From assembly GCA_021296375.1 (NCBI GenBank), contig JAGWAQ010000077.1, positions 1 to 8,136 of the forward strand: DNA of 8,136 nucleotides. The letters are read 5' to 3'. Origin of the DNA: Alphaproteobacteria bacterium (lineage in GTDB: Bacteria; Pseudomonadota; Alphaproteobacteria; Puniceispirillales; UBA1172). The notes beneath the pieces are model-generated. The model ran no database searches and was not told the origin of the DNA. It was given only the letters and a program-made list of their open reading frames with translations. Positions 1-5,685 of the stretch are shown in pieces. The stretch's first letter is position 1, and every line of letters starts with the position of its first letter. The position numbers and the translations under genes are program-made.

Positions 1-75
1 AACCAGATCATGCGCCTCCGCCCAGCAATCGGCAACGGTAAAGGCTTGGGGGTAAGGGTCATCGGGGTCAAGGCC
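1..75. repeat. left arm of a 75-bp inverted repeat (partner 1182-1256)
   Basis: The reverse complement of 1-75 matches 1182-1256 at 72 of 75 bases. Both copies are read in the same codon phase in their respective genes. The similarity reaches the window edge, so the arm may continue leftwards. It may also extend weakly a further 15-18 bases inward with a one-base gap (CATCC-CCA-A-CGG on both sides). The two arms enclose about 1.1 kb containing the divergent intergenic region and most of the dehydratase pseudogene. Confidence 0.9.
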
Positions 76-114
76 GGTCTGGGGATGGGGCTGGAAGACA
101 TAGGATGTGGACAT
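1..114 (-). CDS. 5' end of an unidentified leftward gene; its N-terminus copies the dehydratase pseudogene C-terminus
   Basis: Reading leftward from ATG at 114 there are 38 open codons to the window edge, so this is a partial gene. The start is supported by GGAG six bases upstream (complement of 121-124) after an A-rich run. The peptide begins MSTSYVFQPHPQT and continues GLDPDDPYPQAFTVADCW, then AEAHDLV. Codons 14-38 match the last 25 sense residues before the NA-stop end of the pseudogene at 243-1265 (GLDPDDPYPQGFTVADCW then GEAHDLV), with 3 base differences in 75. LDP-DP-P-GFT-AD-W is the normal C-terminal signature of proline racemase/trans-3-hydroxyproline dehydratases, so its place at an N-terminus is odd. 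Either a real gene has captured this segment at its start, or this is a short fortuitous ORF over a duplicated fragment. Product unknown; the rest lies outside the window. Confidence 0.5.
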   Translation of the reverse strand, partial: MSTSYVFQPHPQTGLDPDDPYPQAFTVADCWAEAHDLV

Positions 115-161
115 GCTGAACTCCTTTTTTTATCAGCGTAACGATCGCAACAGGCAAAATC

Positions 162-193
162 AAACAGCAATCCCAAATTAACATTTGCTGTTT
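162..193. promoter_or_regulatory. dyad in the divergent intergenic region, possible operator
   Basis: AAACAGCAA (162-170) and TTGCTGTTT (185-193) form a perfect 9-bp inverted repeat around a 14-base AT-rich centre. An inner alternative pairing, CAAAT/ATTTG (174-178 with 183-187), is also possible. The dyad lies between the leftward start at 114 and the rightward dehydratase start at 243, where a regulator controlling both directions would bind. It could instead form an RNA hairpin. No matching regulator gene is visible in the window. Confidence 0.4.
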
Positions 194-242
194 TTGGGGG
201 ATCGTCCGATCATGGGGGGGGTGCTGGACTGGAGATGATCGC

Positions 243-1265
243 ATGCGCTGGAAAAAAACCGTCACCATGGTGGAGGCCCATGCCGAGGGCGAGGTGGGCC
301 GCGTTGTCACCGGCGGGCTGGGGAAATTGCCTGGCGACAGTATTCTGGATACGCTCAACTGGCTTAATACCGATGGCAATGACTTGCGGCGGTTCCTGGT
401 CAATGAGCCGCGCGGCGCCGCCCAGATGAGCACCTGCCTTTTGCTGCCGCCAAAACACCCTGACGCTGATGTTGGCTTTATTGTTCTGCAAGGCGACAAG
501 GCCCATGCCATGTCGGGGTCGAACACCATCTGCCTGACCACGGTGTTGCTGGAAACCGGCCAGATCGAGATGGTTGAACCTGTCACCCGATACAAGCTGG
601 ATACCGCCTCCGGTGTTGTTGAGGTTGAGGCCGAATGCAAGCAGGGCAAATGTGTTGCGGTCAAGCTCCGCCCCGCCGATTGTTACGCCGATCGACTTGA
701 TGAGGTGGTGGAGGTGGCGGGGTAAGGCCGCGTCCGTCATGATATCGCCATCGGGGGGATATACTATGCCCTTGTTGACGACAAGCAACTGCCTGATCAC
801 GCGCGGGCGCTGGTGACAGCGGGAAGTGCGATCCATCGCACCGTCAACACCACCCTTGCGATTACCCACCCTGATTACCACGGGCTTGACTGCATTTCCT
901 AAGTGATGTTCACCGATCGGAATGATCAACGGGAACTGGTGGGGGCGACCATTATGCCGCCGGGGCGTGTTGATCGTTCGCCTTGCGGCACCGGTAATTC
1001 CGCCCGCCTTGCGGTGATGGCGGCGCGCGGCGAGGCGACGGTAGGGGAGGCGTTCTGCGCGCGGTCGATCATCAACAGCAGGTTTGATGTGTCGATTGCC
1101 GCCATCACCCCTCGCGACGGGCACCCGTTCGTTACCCCGCAGATCAGGGGGCGCGGCTGGATCCATGGCATCCACCAAATCGGCCTTGACCCCGATGACC
1201 CTTACCCCCAAGGCTTTACCGTTGCCGATTGCTGGGGGGAGGCCCATGATCTGGTTAATGCATGA
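243..1265 (+). pseudogene. trans-3-hydroxy-L-proline dehydratase-like (proline racemase family), two in-frame TAA codons
   Basis: One continuous frame of 340 codons, interrupted by TAA at 723-725 (codon 161) and 900-902 (codon 220), reads as a full-length proline racemase-family protein. The family usually has about 340-350 residues. Visible landmarks are VEAHAEGEVGRVVTGG near residues 10-25, NEPRGAAQMST (54-64), MSGSNTIC (90-97), DRSPCGTGNSARLAV (from 244) and the C-terminal HQIGLDPDDPYP. In this family the first catalytic Cys is replaced by Ser (S91 here) while the second is kept (C248). That Ser/Cys pair is known from trans-3-hydroxy-L-proline dehydratases, which make delta1-pyrroline-2-carboxylate. 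From memory of relatives, the first stop replaces Leu in a V-G-L-G motif (TTA to TAA) and the second replaces Tyr in a YVMFT-like motif; each is one substitution. The start ATG 243 follows GGAG at 231-234. No good RBS precedes GTG 903/ATG 906, so an independent C-terminal product is unlikely. The lack of frameshifts suggests recent inactivation. Confidence 0.85.
1182..1256. repeat. right arm of the 75-bp inverted repeat (partner 1-75)
   Basis: This arm is the 3' coding end of the dehydratase pseudogene (G-L-D-P-D-D-P-Y to E-A-H-D-L-V). It matches the reverse complement of 1-75 with three mismatches, all within Gly/Ala codons. Because the encoded residues fit the expected family C-terminus, this copy is the likely source and the 1-75 copy the derivative. 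Confidence 0.9.
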
Positions 1266-1309
1266 TTTGGTTAATGCATGATCTGGGCAATGCATGATTT
1301 TGGCAATGA
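1246..1309. repeat. four tandem 16-bp repeats at the pseudogene 3' end
   Basis: Four adjacent 16-base units start at 1246, 1262, 1278 and 1294. The first is ATGATCTGGTTAATGC; the others differ at one to four positions (for example ATGATTTGGTTAATGC, ATGATCTGGGCAATGC). The first unit overlaps the final codons, and the TGA stop (1263-1265) is created inside the second unit, so the array has extended or remodelled the C-terminus. Part of unit 1 (ATGATCTGGTT) is also the edge of the 75-bp inverted repeat. Confidence 0.9.
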
Positions 1310-1369
1310 CTACCTCCATGCTTCCCGCCGCGCTGATTATCGATACCCACAACAAAAAGGACAGATATC

Positions 1370-1999
1370 ATGAAACTTCGTTCCACCCCCATGTCGCCCT
1401 TTGGCCGAATGGTGAAAATCGCCGCTTATGTGACCGGGCTGATGGACAGCATCACCGTTGAACAAAGCAACACCATGGATGACCATGACACCATCCGTCA
1501 GCAAAACCCGTTGGGGAAAATTCCCGCCCTTATCCTTGATGACAGGGTGCTTTATGACAGCCGCGTTATCATCGAATATCTTGACCACCTGGCCGGGGGC
1601 GGCACGCTGATCCCGACGGAAACCGAAGCGCGGTTTGATGCGCTGCGCCGCAACGCCCTGGCCAATGGTATTCTGGATGCCGCCTTGCTGGTGATTTACG
1701 AAGCCCGCTTTCGCCCTGAAGATAAACATGTCGAAAGCTTTGTGGATTATCAGCGTGATAAAATTCGCCGCGCGCTCAACAGTATTGCGGAAGCCGCCCC
1801 GGTCTATCGCAATGGCGCGACTCCGGACCTTGGGGAAATCGGCCTCGCCTGCTGCCTTGACTACCTCGACTTCCGCAAACAGTTGGACTGGCGCGACCAT
1901 TGCCCTGACATGGCGCAATGGATGATGGATTTTTCCGCCGCCGTCCCGGGGTATAAGGACACCCTTCCGCCGGAAATTGACCCCGCGCCGTGGCGCTAG
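1370..1999 (+). CDS. glutathione S-transferase-like protein
   Basis: The 209-residue cytosolic protein has GST two-domain architecture. The N-terminal thioredoxin-like domain (about 1-78) begins with a beta strand and the SPFGRMVKI segment (9-17), where the catalytic or glutathione-contacting Ser/Cys lies in many bacterial GSTs. It then has NPLGKIPAL (46-54) with the expected cis-Pro at 52, and LYDSRVIIEYL (61-71), matching the family's E/D-S-x-x-I glutathione gamma-glutamyl binding motif. The helical C-terminal domain contains EIGLACCLDYLDFR (156-169), resembling the usual conserved core helix after the N-capping box. Length fits the family (about 200-220). The start ATG 1370 has AAGGA eight bases upstream. 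Substrate and subclass cannot be told from sequence. The gene stands alone, follows the 16-bp repeat array, and ends in a 24-bp direct repeat before a hairpin terminator. Confidence 0.88.
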   Translation: MKLRSTPMSPFGRMVKIAAYVTGLMDSITVEQSNTMDDHDTIRQQNPLGKIPALILDDRVLYDSRVIIEYLDHLAGGGTLIPTETEARFDALRRNALANGILDAALLVIYEARFRPEDKHVESFVDYQRDKIRRALNSIAEAAPVYRNGATPDLGEIGLACCLDYLDFRKQLDWRDHCPDMAQWMMDFSAAVPGYKDTLPPEIDPAPWR

Positions 2000-2027
2000 A
2001 CCCACCCCGCGCCGTGGCGGTGCGACT
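1980..2027. repeat. 24-bp direct repeat across the GST stop codon
   Basis: ACCCCGCGCCGTGGCG occurs at 1980-1995 and again at 2004-2019, an exact 16-base match at a spacing of 24. The first copy encodes the C-terminal P-A-P-W-R of the GST; the second lies just past its TAG (1997-1999). A tandem duplication of the gene's end is the simplest reading. Confidence 0.8.
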
Positions 2028-2059
2028 GACCGGCGAAAGCAATTTTGCATGAAATGGCG

Positions 2060-2086
2060 CCCCCCATCCCCAGAACGGATGGGGGG
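2060..2086 (+). terminator. terminator-like hairpin after the GST gene
   Basis: CCCCCCATCC (2060-2069) pairs perfectly with GGATGGGGGG (2077-2086) around a 7-base loop, followed by TTGCTCTT. The stem is strong and GC-rich, 60 bases past the GST stop. The following tract is only partly T-rich, so it is an imperfect intrinsic terminator. It argues against the next gene starting upstream of it at ATG 2045. Confidence 0.65.
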
Positions 2087-2179
2087 TTGCTCTTATGGGT
2101 TTTGCTGATGCCGTTATGGATGATTGAGGCTTATTTGAATGGCGTGTTAACTCATAATTTTTTTGATGTGGTGATTGGT

Positions 2180-2647
2180 ATGGATGACCTGTTGGAAGTT
2201 GTTGAGAGTTTGGCGTTGGTTGACCCCAAATGCATAGGTCCAGTTCAAAAAGTTGATGATCGCCGGTGGATTATCGGGGGGGAGGATATCTTCCCTGTCC
2301 AGATCGAACTGCTTGAAGGCGATCACGGTGTCCTGCTTTACGGGACGGGCATCCGCGCCACGGGGGAGCCGGTCTACGCGCCGATCATGATCACCTTGTT
2401 CATCGAAGGGTTGCGTGGCCACAGCCTTGGCAGTTATGGCATCTGCCCCGGCCCCGTGACCATCACGCTGTATCAGAAAATCATCTGGGATGCCTCTTAC
2501 GGACTGGATCGCCTGGTGGCGGAAATCTCCTGCCACCGGTTGCTGACTGAATGTTTTCTGGAAGGGGCGGCGGAAGAAGGCCATGATCTTCAGCTTTCGC
2601 TCAAGGATATGCATGGCGATCAACCGATCTTGCCGCATCGTCACTAA
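2180..2647 (+). CDS. uncharacterised acidic protein of about 155 residues
   Basis: I do not recognise this gene with confidence. From ATG 2180 it encodes 155 residues beginning MDDLLEVVESLALVDP, with alternating beta-rich segments (WIIGGEDIFPVQIELLEG, VLLYGTGIRATG, APIMITLFIEG), a helical stretch (LDRLVAEISCHRLLTECFLEGAAEEG) and a polar His-rich end (PHRH). There is no signal peptide or membrane span from this start. Size and the beta-sheet-then-helix order loosely resemble small CesT/YbjN-like chaperone folds, but that is a guess. The frame is open back to ATG 2045, which would add a hydrophobic stretch (GGLLLWVLLMPLW) but runs through the terminator-like hairpin. ATG 2120 and GTG 2144 are other options. 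None has a strong RBS (weak GGTGA at 2170-2174 for the chosen start), so the start is uncertain. Stop is TAA. Confidence 0.6.
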   Translation: MDDLLEVVESLALVDPKCIGPVQKVDDRRWIIGGEDIFPVQIELLEGDHGVLLYGTGIRATGEPVYAPIMITLFIEGLRGHSLGSYGICPGPVTITLYQKIIWDASYGLDRLVAEISCHRLLTECFLEGAAEEGHDLQLSLKDMHGDQPILPHRH

Positions 2648-2661
2648 AGCTGGACTTGCCC

Positions 2662-2720
2662 TGATCCAGTTCCCCCCCAATCCAATTTTCCCCAGATCCA
2701 ATCCCCCCTGATCCAATTCT
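2662..2720. repeat. degenerate tandem repeat, about 16-bp period, after the uncharacterised gene
   Basis: Four units begin at 2662, 2678, 2694 and 2709. Each has the core (G/A)ATCCA followed by a T-rich then C-rich run, for example TGATCCAGTTCCCCCC and TGATCCAATTCT. The cores start at 2663, 2679, 2695 and 2710. The array begins 14 bases after the stop codon and occupies the first half of the 158-bp gap before gor. No hairpin terminator is obvious here. Confidence 0.75.
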
Positions 2721-2766
2721 GTTGCCTGGATATGGTAGTGCTGGAAAAACGCCACCAAAGCCCTTA

Positions 2767-2818
2767 CATATGAAGAGAGTTTGAGCGTTACGAAAGGCCA
2801 CGGCCATGTCTTCATATG
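2767..2818. promoter_or_regulatory. 10-bp inverted repeat enclosing the gor RBS and start codon
   Basis: CATATGAAGA (2767-2776) and TCTTCATATG (2809-2818) are perfect reverse complements. The 32 bases between them hold the AAAGG Shine-Dalgarno (2793-2797) and the ATG at 2806. In mRNA this would close a loop around the translation start; in DNA it could be a split operator. The downstream arm lies in codons 2-5, so it is also coding. Confidence 0.45.
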
Positions 2819-4158
2819 AATTAGATCTGATCACCATCGGCGCGGGCTCGGCAGGTGTACGCGCCAGTCGCATCGCGGCGGGGCACGGCGCCAGGGTGGC
2901 GGTGGTGGAAGAAGACCGCCCCGGCGGCACTTGCGTGTTGCGCGGCTGTGTGCCGAAAAAACTGCTGGTCTATGGCGCGCAGTTTTCCGCCGAGGTGGAA
3001 GATGCCGTTGGCTTTGGCTGGGATGATCTGGACCCGGCCCATAACTGGGGGGATTTGATCGCCACCAAAAACAAGGAACTTGATCGTCTTGCGGGGATTT
3101 ACACCAACCTGATCAATAACGCCGGCGTGACTGTTCTTGAAGGCCGGGGGGTGGTCACGGGGCCGCATTCTGTTGAGGTCGCCGGGCAGACCTATACCGC
3201 TGAACGTATCTTGATCGCCGTTGGCGGCTGGCCCTATATGCCGGATATCCCCGGCCTGGCTGAACATGCGATCTCCTCAAACGAAGCGCTTGACCTGCCC
3301 CACCGCCCCGATGAGGTGGTGATTTTCGGCTCCGGCTATATTGCCGTTGAATTTGCCGGCATCTTCAATGGCTATGGCGCCACCACCCATCTTGTCTATC
3401 GTGCCGATGAACCGTTGCGCGGCTTTGACAGTGAATTGCGCACGGCCTTTGCCGAAGCGGCGGCGGAACGGGGGGTTATCCTGCATCCGTCGACTTCGAT
3501 TGCCGAAGTGACGGGGGATGATGATCAGAAGCAGGTGACGCTGACCGATGGCACGATCTTGACGGCAGATGTCGTCATGGCGGCGACCGGCCGCAAGCCG
3601 ATGACGGCATCACTCGGGCTTGAAGACGTCGGGGTCGCGATGCAACCGAATGGCGCCATCAAGGTTGATGCCGACAGCCAGACCAGCGTCCCGTCGATCT
3701 ACGCGATTGGTGATGTCACCGATCGCATCAACCTGACCCCCGTGGCGATTGCCGAAGGTCACGCCTTTGCTGATACATTTTACGGCAACATGCCGCGCCG
3801 CGCTGACCACAGCAACGTCGCCTCCGCTGTCTTCAGCATGCCGCCGATTTGCAGCGTCGGGATGTCGGAAGACGAGGCGAGGGACACGGGCATGACGCCA
3901 AAGGTTTTTGCCGCGTCCTTCCGTGCCATGAAGAACACGATTTCCGGACGGGCTGAAAAATCCCTGATGAAGCTGATCGTTGACCCTGACACGGATGTCG
4001 TGCTGGGCGCCCATATGATGGGGCCTGATGCGCCGGAAATTATTCAGGGGATCGCCATTGCCATCAAGGCCGGGGCGACGAAAGCCGATTTTGACGCCAC
4101 CATCGGCATTCACCCCACGGCAGCGGAAGAATTTGTCACTATGCGGACACCGCGCTAA
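2806..4158 (+). CDS. gor: glutathione-disulfide reductase
   Basis: This FAD-dependent cytosolic enzyme (EC 1.8.1.7) uses NADPH to reduce oxidised glutathione. The 450-residue length is typical. FAD binding: GAGSAG (12-17) and the second flavin motif IYAIGDV (298-304). Redox-active disulfide: GGTCVLRGCVPKK, with C43 and C48. NADPH domain: GSGYIA (175-180) followed by VYRADEPLRGFD, whose arginines R199 and R205 match the pair that binds the 2'-phosphate and distinguishes glutathione reductase from NAD-using lipoamide dehydrogenase. The C-terminal dimer interface ends with HPTAAEEFVTMR, giving the catalytic His436 and Glu441. The CVLRGCVPKK loop resembles the alphaproteobacterial/plant type rather than the enterobacterial CVNVGCVPKK. 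ATG 2806 has AAAGG eight bases upstream. There is no terminator before the next gene, 115 bp away. Confidence 0.95.
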   Translation: MSSYELDLITIGAGSAGVRASRIAAGHGARVAVVEEDRPGGTCVLRGCVPKKLLVYGAQFSAEVEDAVGFGWDDLDPAHNWGDLIATKNKELDRLAGIYTNLINNAGVTVLEGRGVVTGPHSVEVAGQTYTAERILIAVGGWPYMPDIPGLAEHAISSNEALDLPHRPDEVVIFGSGYIAVEFAGIFNGYGATTHLVYRADEPLRGFDSELRTAFAEAAAERGVILHPSTSIAEVTGDDDQKQVTLTDGTILTADVVMAATGRKPMTASLGLEDVGVAMQPNGAIKVDADSQTSVPSIYAIGDVTDRINLTPVAIAEGHAFADTFYGNMPRRADHSNVASAVFSMPPICSVGMSEDEARDTGMTPKVFAASFRAMKNTISGRAEKSLMKLIVDPDTDVVLGAHMMGPDAPEIIQGIAIAIKAGATKADFDATIGIHPTAAEEFVTMRTPR

Positions 4159-4210
4159 AGCGCAAGTCGCAACCCACGATAAGGATCAGGTGCCGATGGT
4201 GATGAAGTGT

Positions 4211-4238
4211 TTGCCATAGCCAAAGAAAACCTGATAAA
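4211..4238 (+). promoter_or_regulatory. possible sigma70-type promoter for the DAHP synthase gene
   Basis: TTGCCA (4211-4216) and GATAAA (4233-4238) are separated by 16 bases, and the stretch is markedly AT-richer than its surroundings. It lies 36 bases upstream of the ATG at 4274, with AGAGG (4261-4265) as the RBS. Both hexamers match consensus only in part, so this is tentative. Confidence 0.35.
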
Positions 4239-4273
4239 CCTTTAAGGCAAATTTTTAACAAGAGGTTAGACCT

Positions 4274-5632
4274 ATGAGCTGGTCATCATCATCCTGGCGT
4301 GAACGCCCGATTGTTCAAGTTCCTGCATACCCTGATCAAGCCAAACTGGACGCGGTGCTGAACGAGATTTCGCAATTGCCGCCGCTTGTCTTTGCGGGGG
4401 AAGTGCAATCCCTGCGCAGCAAGCTTGGCGAAGTTGCCGAGGGCCGGGCGTTTCTGCTGCAAGGTGGTGATTGTGCCGAGAGCTTTGCGGAATTTTCCGC
4501 CAATCATATTCGCGACACGTTCAAGGTCATGATGCAGATGGCGGTTGCCCTGACGTTTGGCGCCTCCCTGCCGGTTGTTAAAGTGTCGCGGATGGCGGGG
4601 CAGTTCGCCAAGCCGCGGTCATCTGACACCGAAACCATTGATGGCGTCGAACTGCCGTCCTATCGCGGCGATATGGTCAACGGTATTGATTTCACCGCCG
4701 AAGCCCGTATCCCTGACCCGCAACGCCTGACCAAGGTTTACCACCAGTCGTCCTCGACCCTGAATCTGATCCGCGCTTTTGCAACGGGCGGTCTTGCTGA
4801 TCTTGAGCAGGTTCATGCCTGGACACTCAATTTCATTCAGGGGTCGGACCAGTCCTCGCGTTATGAGGAGCTTGCCGCCCGTATCGATGAATGCCTGAAC
4901 TTCATGAAAGCTTGCGGCATCTCCAGCCAGACCAGCGCCTCCCTGCGGGAAACCGATTTGTTCACCAGCCATGAAGCGCTGCTGCTGAATTATGAAGAGG
5001 CCATGACACGGCAGGATACCCTGACGCCGGAAGGCAGCCTGTTCAGCACCTCCGCCCATATGCTGTGGATCGGTGATCGCACCCGCCAGCTTGATGGCGC
5101 CCATGTTGAATATATGCGCGGTATTGCCAACCCCGTGGGGATGAAATGCGGCCCCAGCCTCGACCCTGATGAGCTGATCCGCCTGATCGATGTGCTGAAC
5201 CCTGACAATATCCCCGGCAAGCTGACCTTGATCAGCCGCATGGGCGCGGGCGCTGTTCGTGAAGGGCTGGCGCCATTGCTCAATAAAGTCAAAAGCGAAG
5301 GGCGGCACGTCGTCTGGTGCTGTGACCCCATGCATGGCAACACCATCAAGGCGTCTTCCGGTTACAAAACCCGCCGTGTTGATGATGTGATGGAAGAGGT
5401 GCGCGGCTTCTTTGACGCCCATGACGTGGCGGGCACTTACCCTGGCGGTGTTCACTTTGAAATGACCGGCGCCGACGTGACGGAATGCGTTGGCGGTGAT
5501 GTCAGCGAAGTGACGGAAGAAGACCTGTCCGACCGTTATCATACGTTCTGTGATCCGCGTTTGAACGCCAACCAGTCACTGGAACTGGCGTTCCTGATCG
5601 CTGATCTGATGAAAAAGCGTCGCGACAGCTAG
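4274..5632 (+). CDS. aroG: 3-deoxy-7-phosphoheptulonate synthase, class II
   Basis: This enzyme condenses phosphoenolpyruvate with erythrose 4-phosphate to DAHP, the first step of the shikimate pathway to aromatic amino acids (EC 2.5.1.54). The 452 residues match the plant/Mycobacterium-like class II family (about 450-470) and not the short class I enzymes. Family signatures in order: LLQGGDCAESF with metal-ligand Cys67; RMAGQFAKPRS (106-116); PSYRGDMVNG (128-137); HMLWIGDRTRQLDGAHVEY; NPVGMKCGPS (286-295); SRMGAGAVREGL; HVVWCCDPMHGNT with His354; GGVHFEMTGADVTECVGG with Glu396; and CDPRLNANQSLE with Asp427. Cys, His, Glu and Asp are the expected metal site, so it appears intact. ATG 4274 has AGAGG eight bases upstream. 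The gene is 53 bp upstream of the nicotinate phosphoribosyltransferase, probably in one transcript. Symbol usage varies for class II enzymes; aroG follows mycobacterial usage. Confidence 0.95.
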   Translation: MSWSSSSWRERPIVQVPAYPDQAKLDAVLNEISQLPPLVFAGEVQSLRSKLGEVAEGRAFLLQGGDCAESFAEFSANHIRDTFKVMMQMAVALTFGASLPVVKVSRMAGQFAKPRSSDTETIDGVELPSYRGDMVNGIDFTAEARIPDPQRLTKVYHQSSSTLNLIRAFATGGLADLEQVHAWTLNFIQGSDQSSRYEELAARIDECLNFMKACGISSQTSASLRETDLFTSHEALLLNYEEAMTRQDTLTPEGSLFSTSAHMLWIGDRTRQLDGAHVEYMRGIANPVGMKCGPSLDPDELIRLIDVLNPDNIPGKLTLISRMGAGAVREGLAPLLNKVKSEGRHVVWCCDPMHGNTIKASSGYKTRRVDDVMEEVRGFFDAHDVAGTYPGGVHFEMTGADVTECVGGDVSEVTEEDLSDRYHTFCDPRLNANQSLELAFLIADLMKKRRDS

Positions 5633-5640
5633 AGCTGATT

Positions 5641-5670
5641 AACGCCGCCATCAGACGCCACAAGATGCCA
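5641..5670. repeat. three degenerate 10-bp tandem units after the DAHP synthase gene
   Basis: AACGCCGCCA, TCAGACGCCA and CAAGATGCCA follow one another, each ending in GCCA; the last two agree at 7 of 10 positions. They lie between the stop at 5630-5632 and the AAGGG RBS (5672-5676) of the next gene. The units are short and degenerate, so chance is possible. Confidence 0.4.
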
Positions 5671-5685
5671 TAAGGGCCGAGCGCA

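Noticed and set aside
1..1256. Insertion sequence bounded by the 75-bp inverted repeats.
   Set aside because: The enclosed DNA encodes a metabolic enzyme, not a transposase; the repeats are coding sequence in both copies and no target-site duplication can be seen.
243..1265. Stop-codon recoding of TAA as an explanation for the interrupted dehydratase.
   Set aside because: Other genes in the window end in TAA (2645-2647 and 4156-4158), and none of the intact genes contains an internal TAA, so ordinary nonsense mutation is simpler.
1246..1309. CRISPR array for the 16-bp repeats.
   Set aside because: The units are directly adjacent with no spacers, are only 16 bp long, and no cas gene is present.
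210..1355. A 381-codon open frame on the minus strand opposite the dehydratase pseudogene.
   Set aside because: It lies wholly antisense to a recognisable gene, its translation shows no family pattern, and no convincing RBS supports it. Long antisense frames are common opposite GC-biased coding sequence.
1337..2050. A 237-codon minus-strand frame opposite the GST gene.
   Set aside because: The plus strand has clear GST motifs and a good RBS; the reverse translation shows no recognisable domain.
4152..4163. GCGCT/AGCGC hairpin across the gor stop as a terminator.
   Set aside because: The stem is only five pairs with a two-base loop and has no T tract.
4619..5542. A 307-codon minus-strand frame inside the DAHP synthase gene.
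   Set aside because: It is a shadow of a strongly conserved enzyme gene; the translation is compositionally odd and has no motif.
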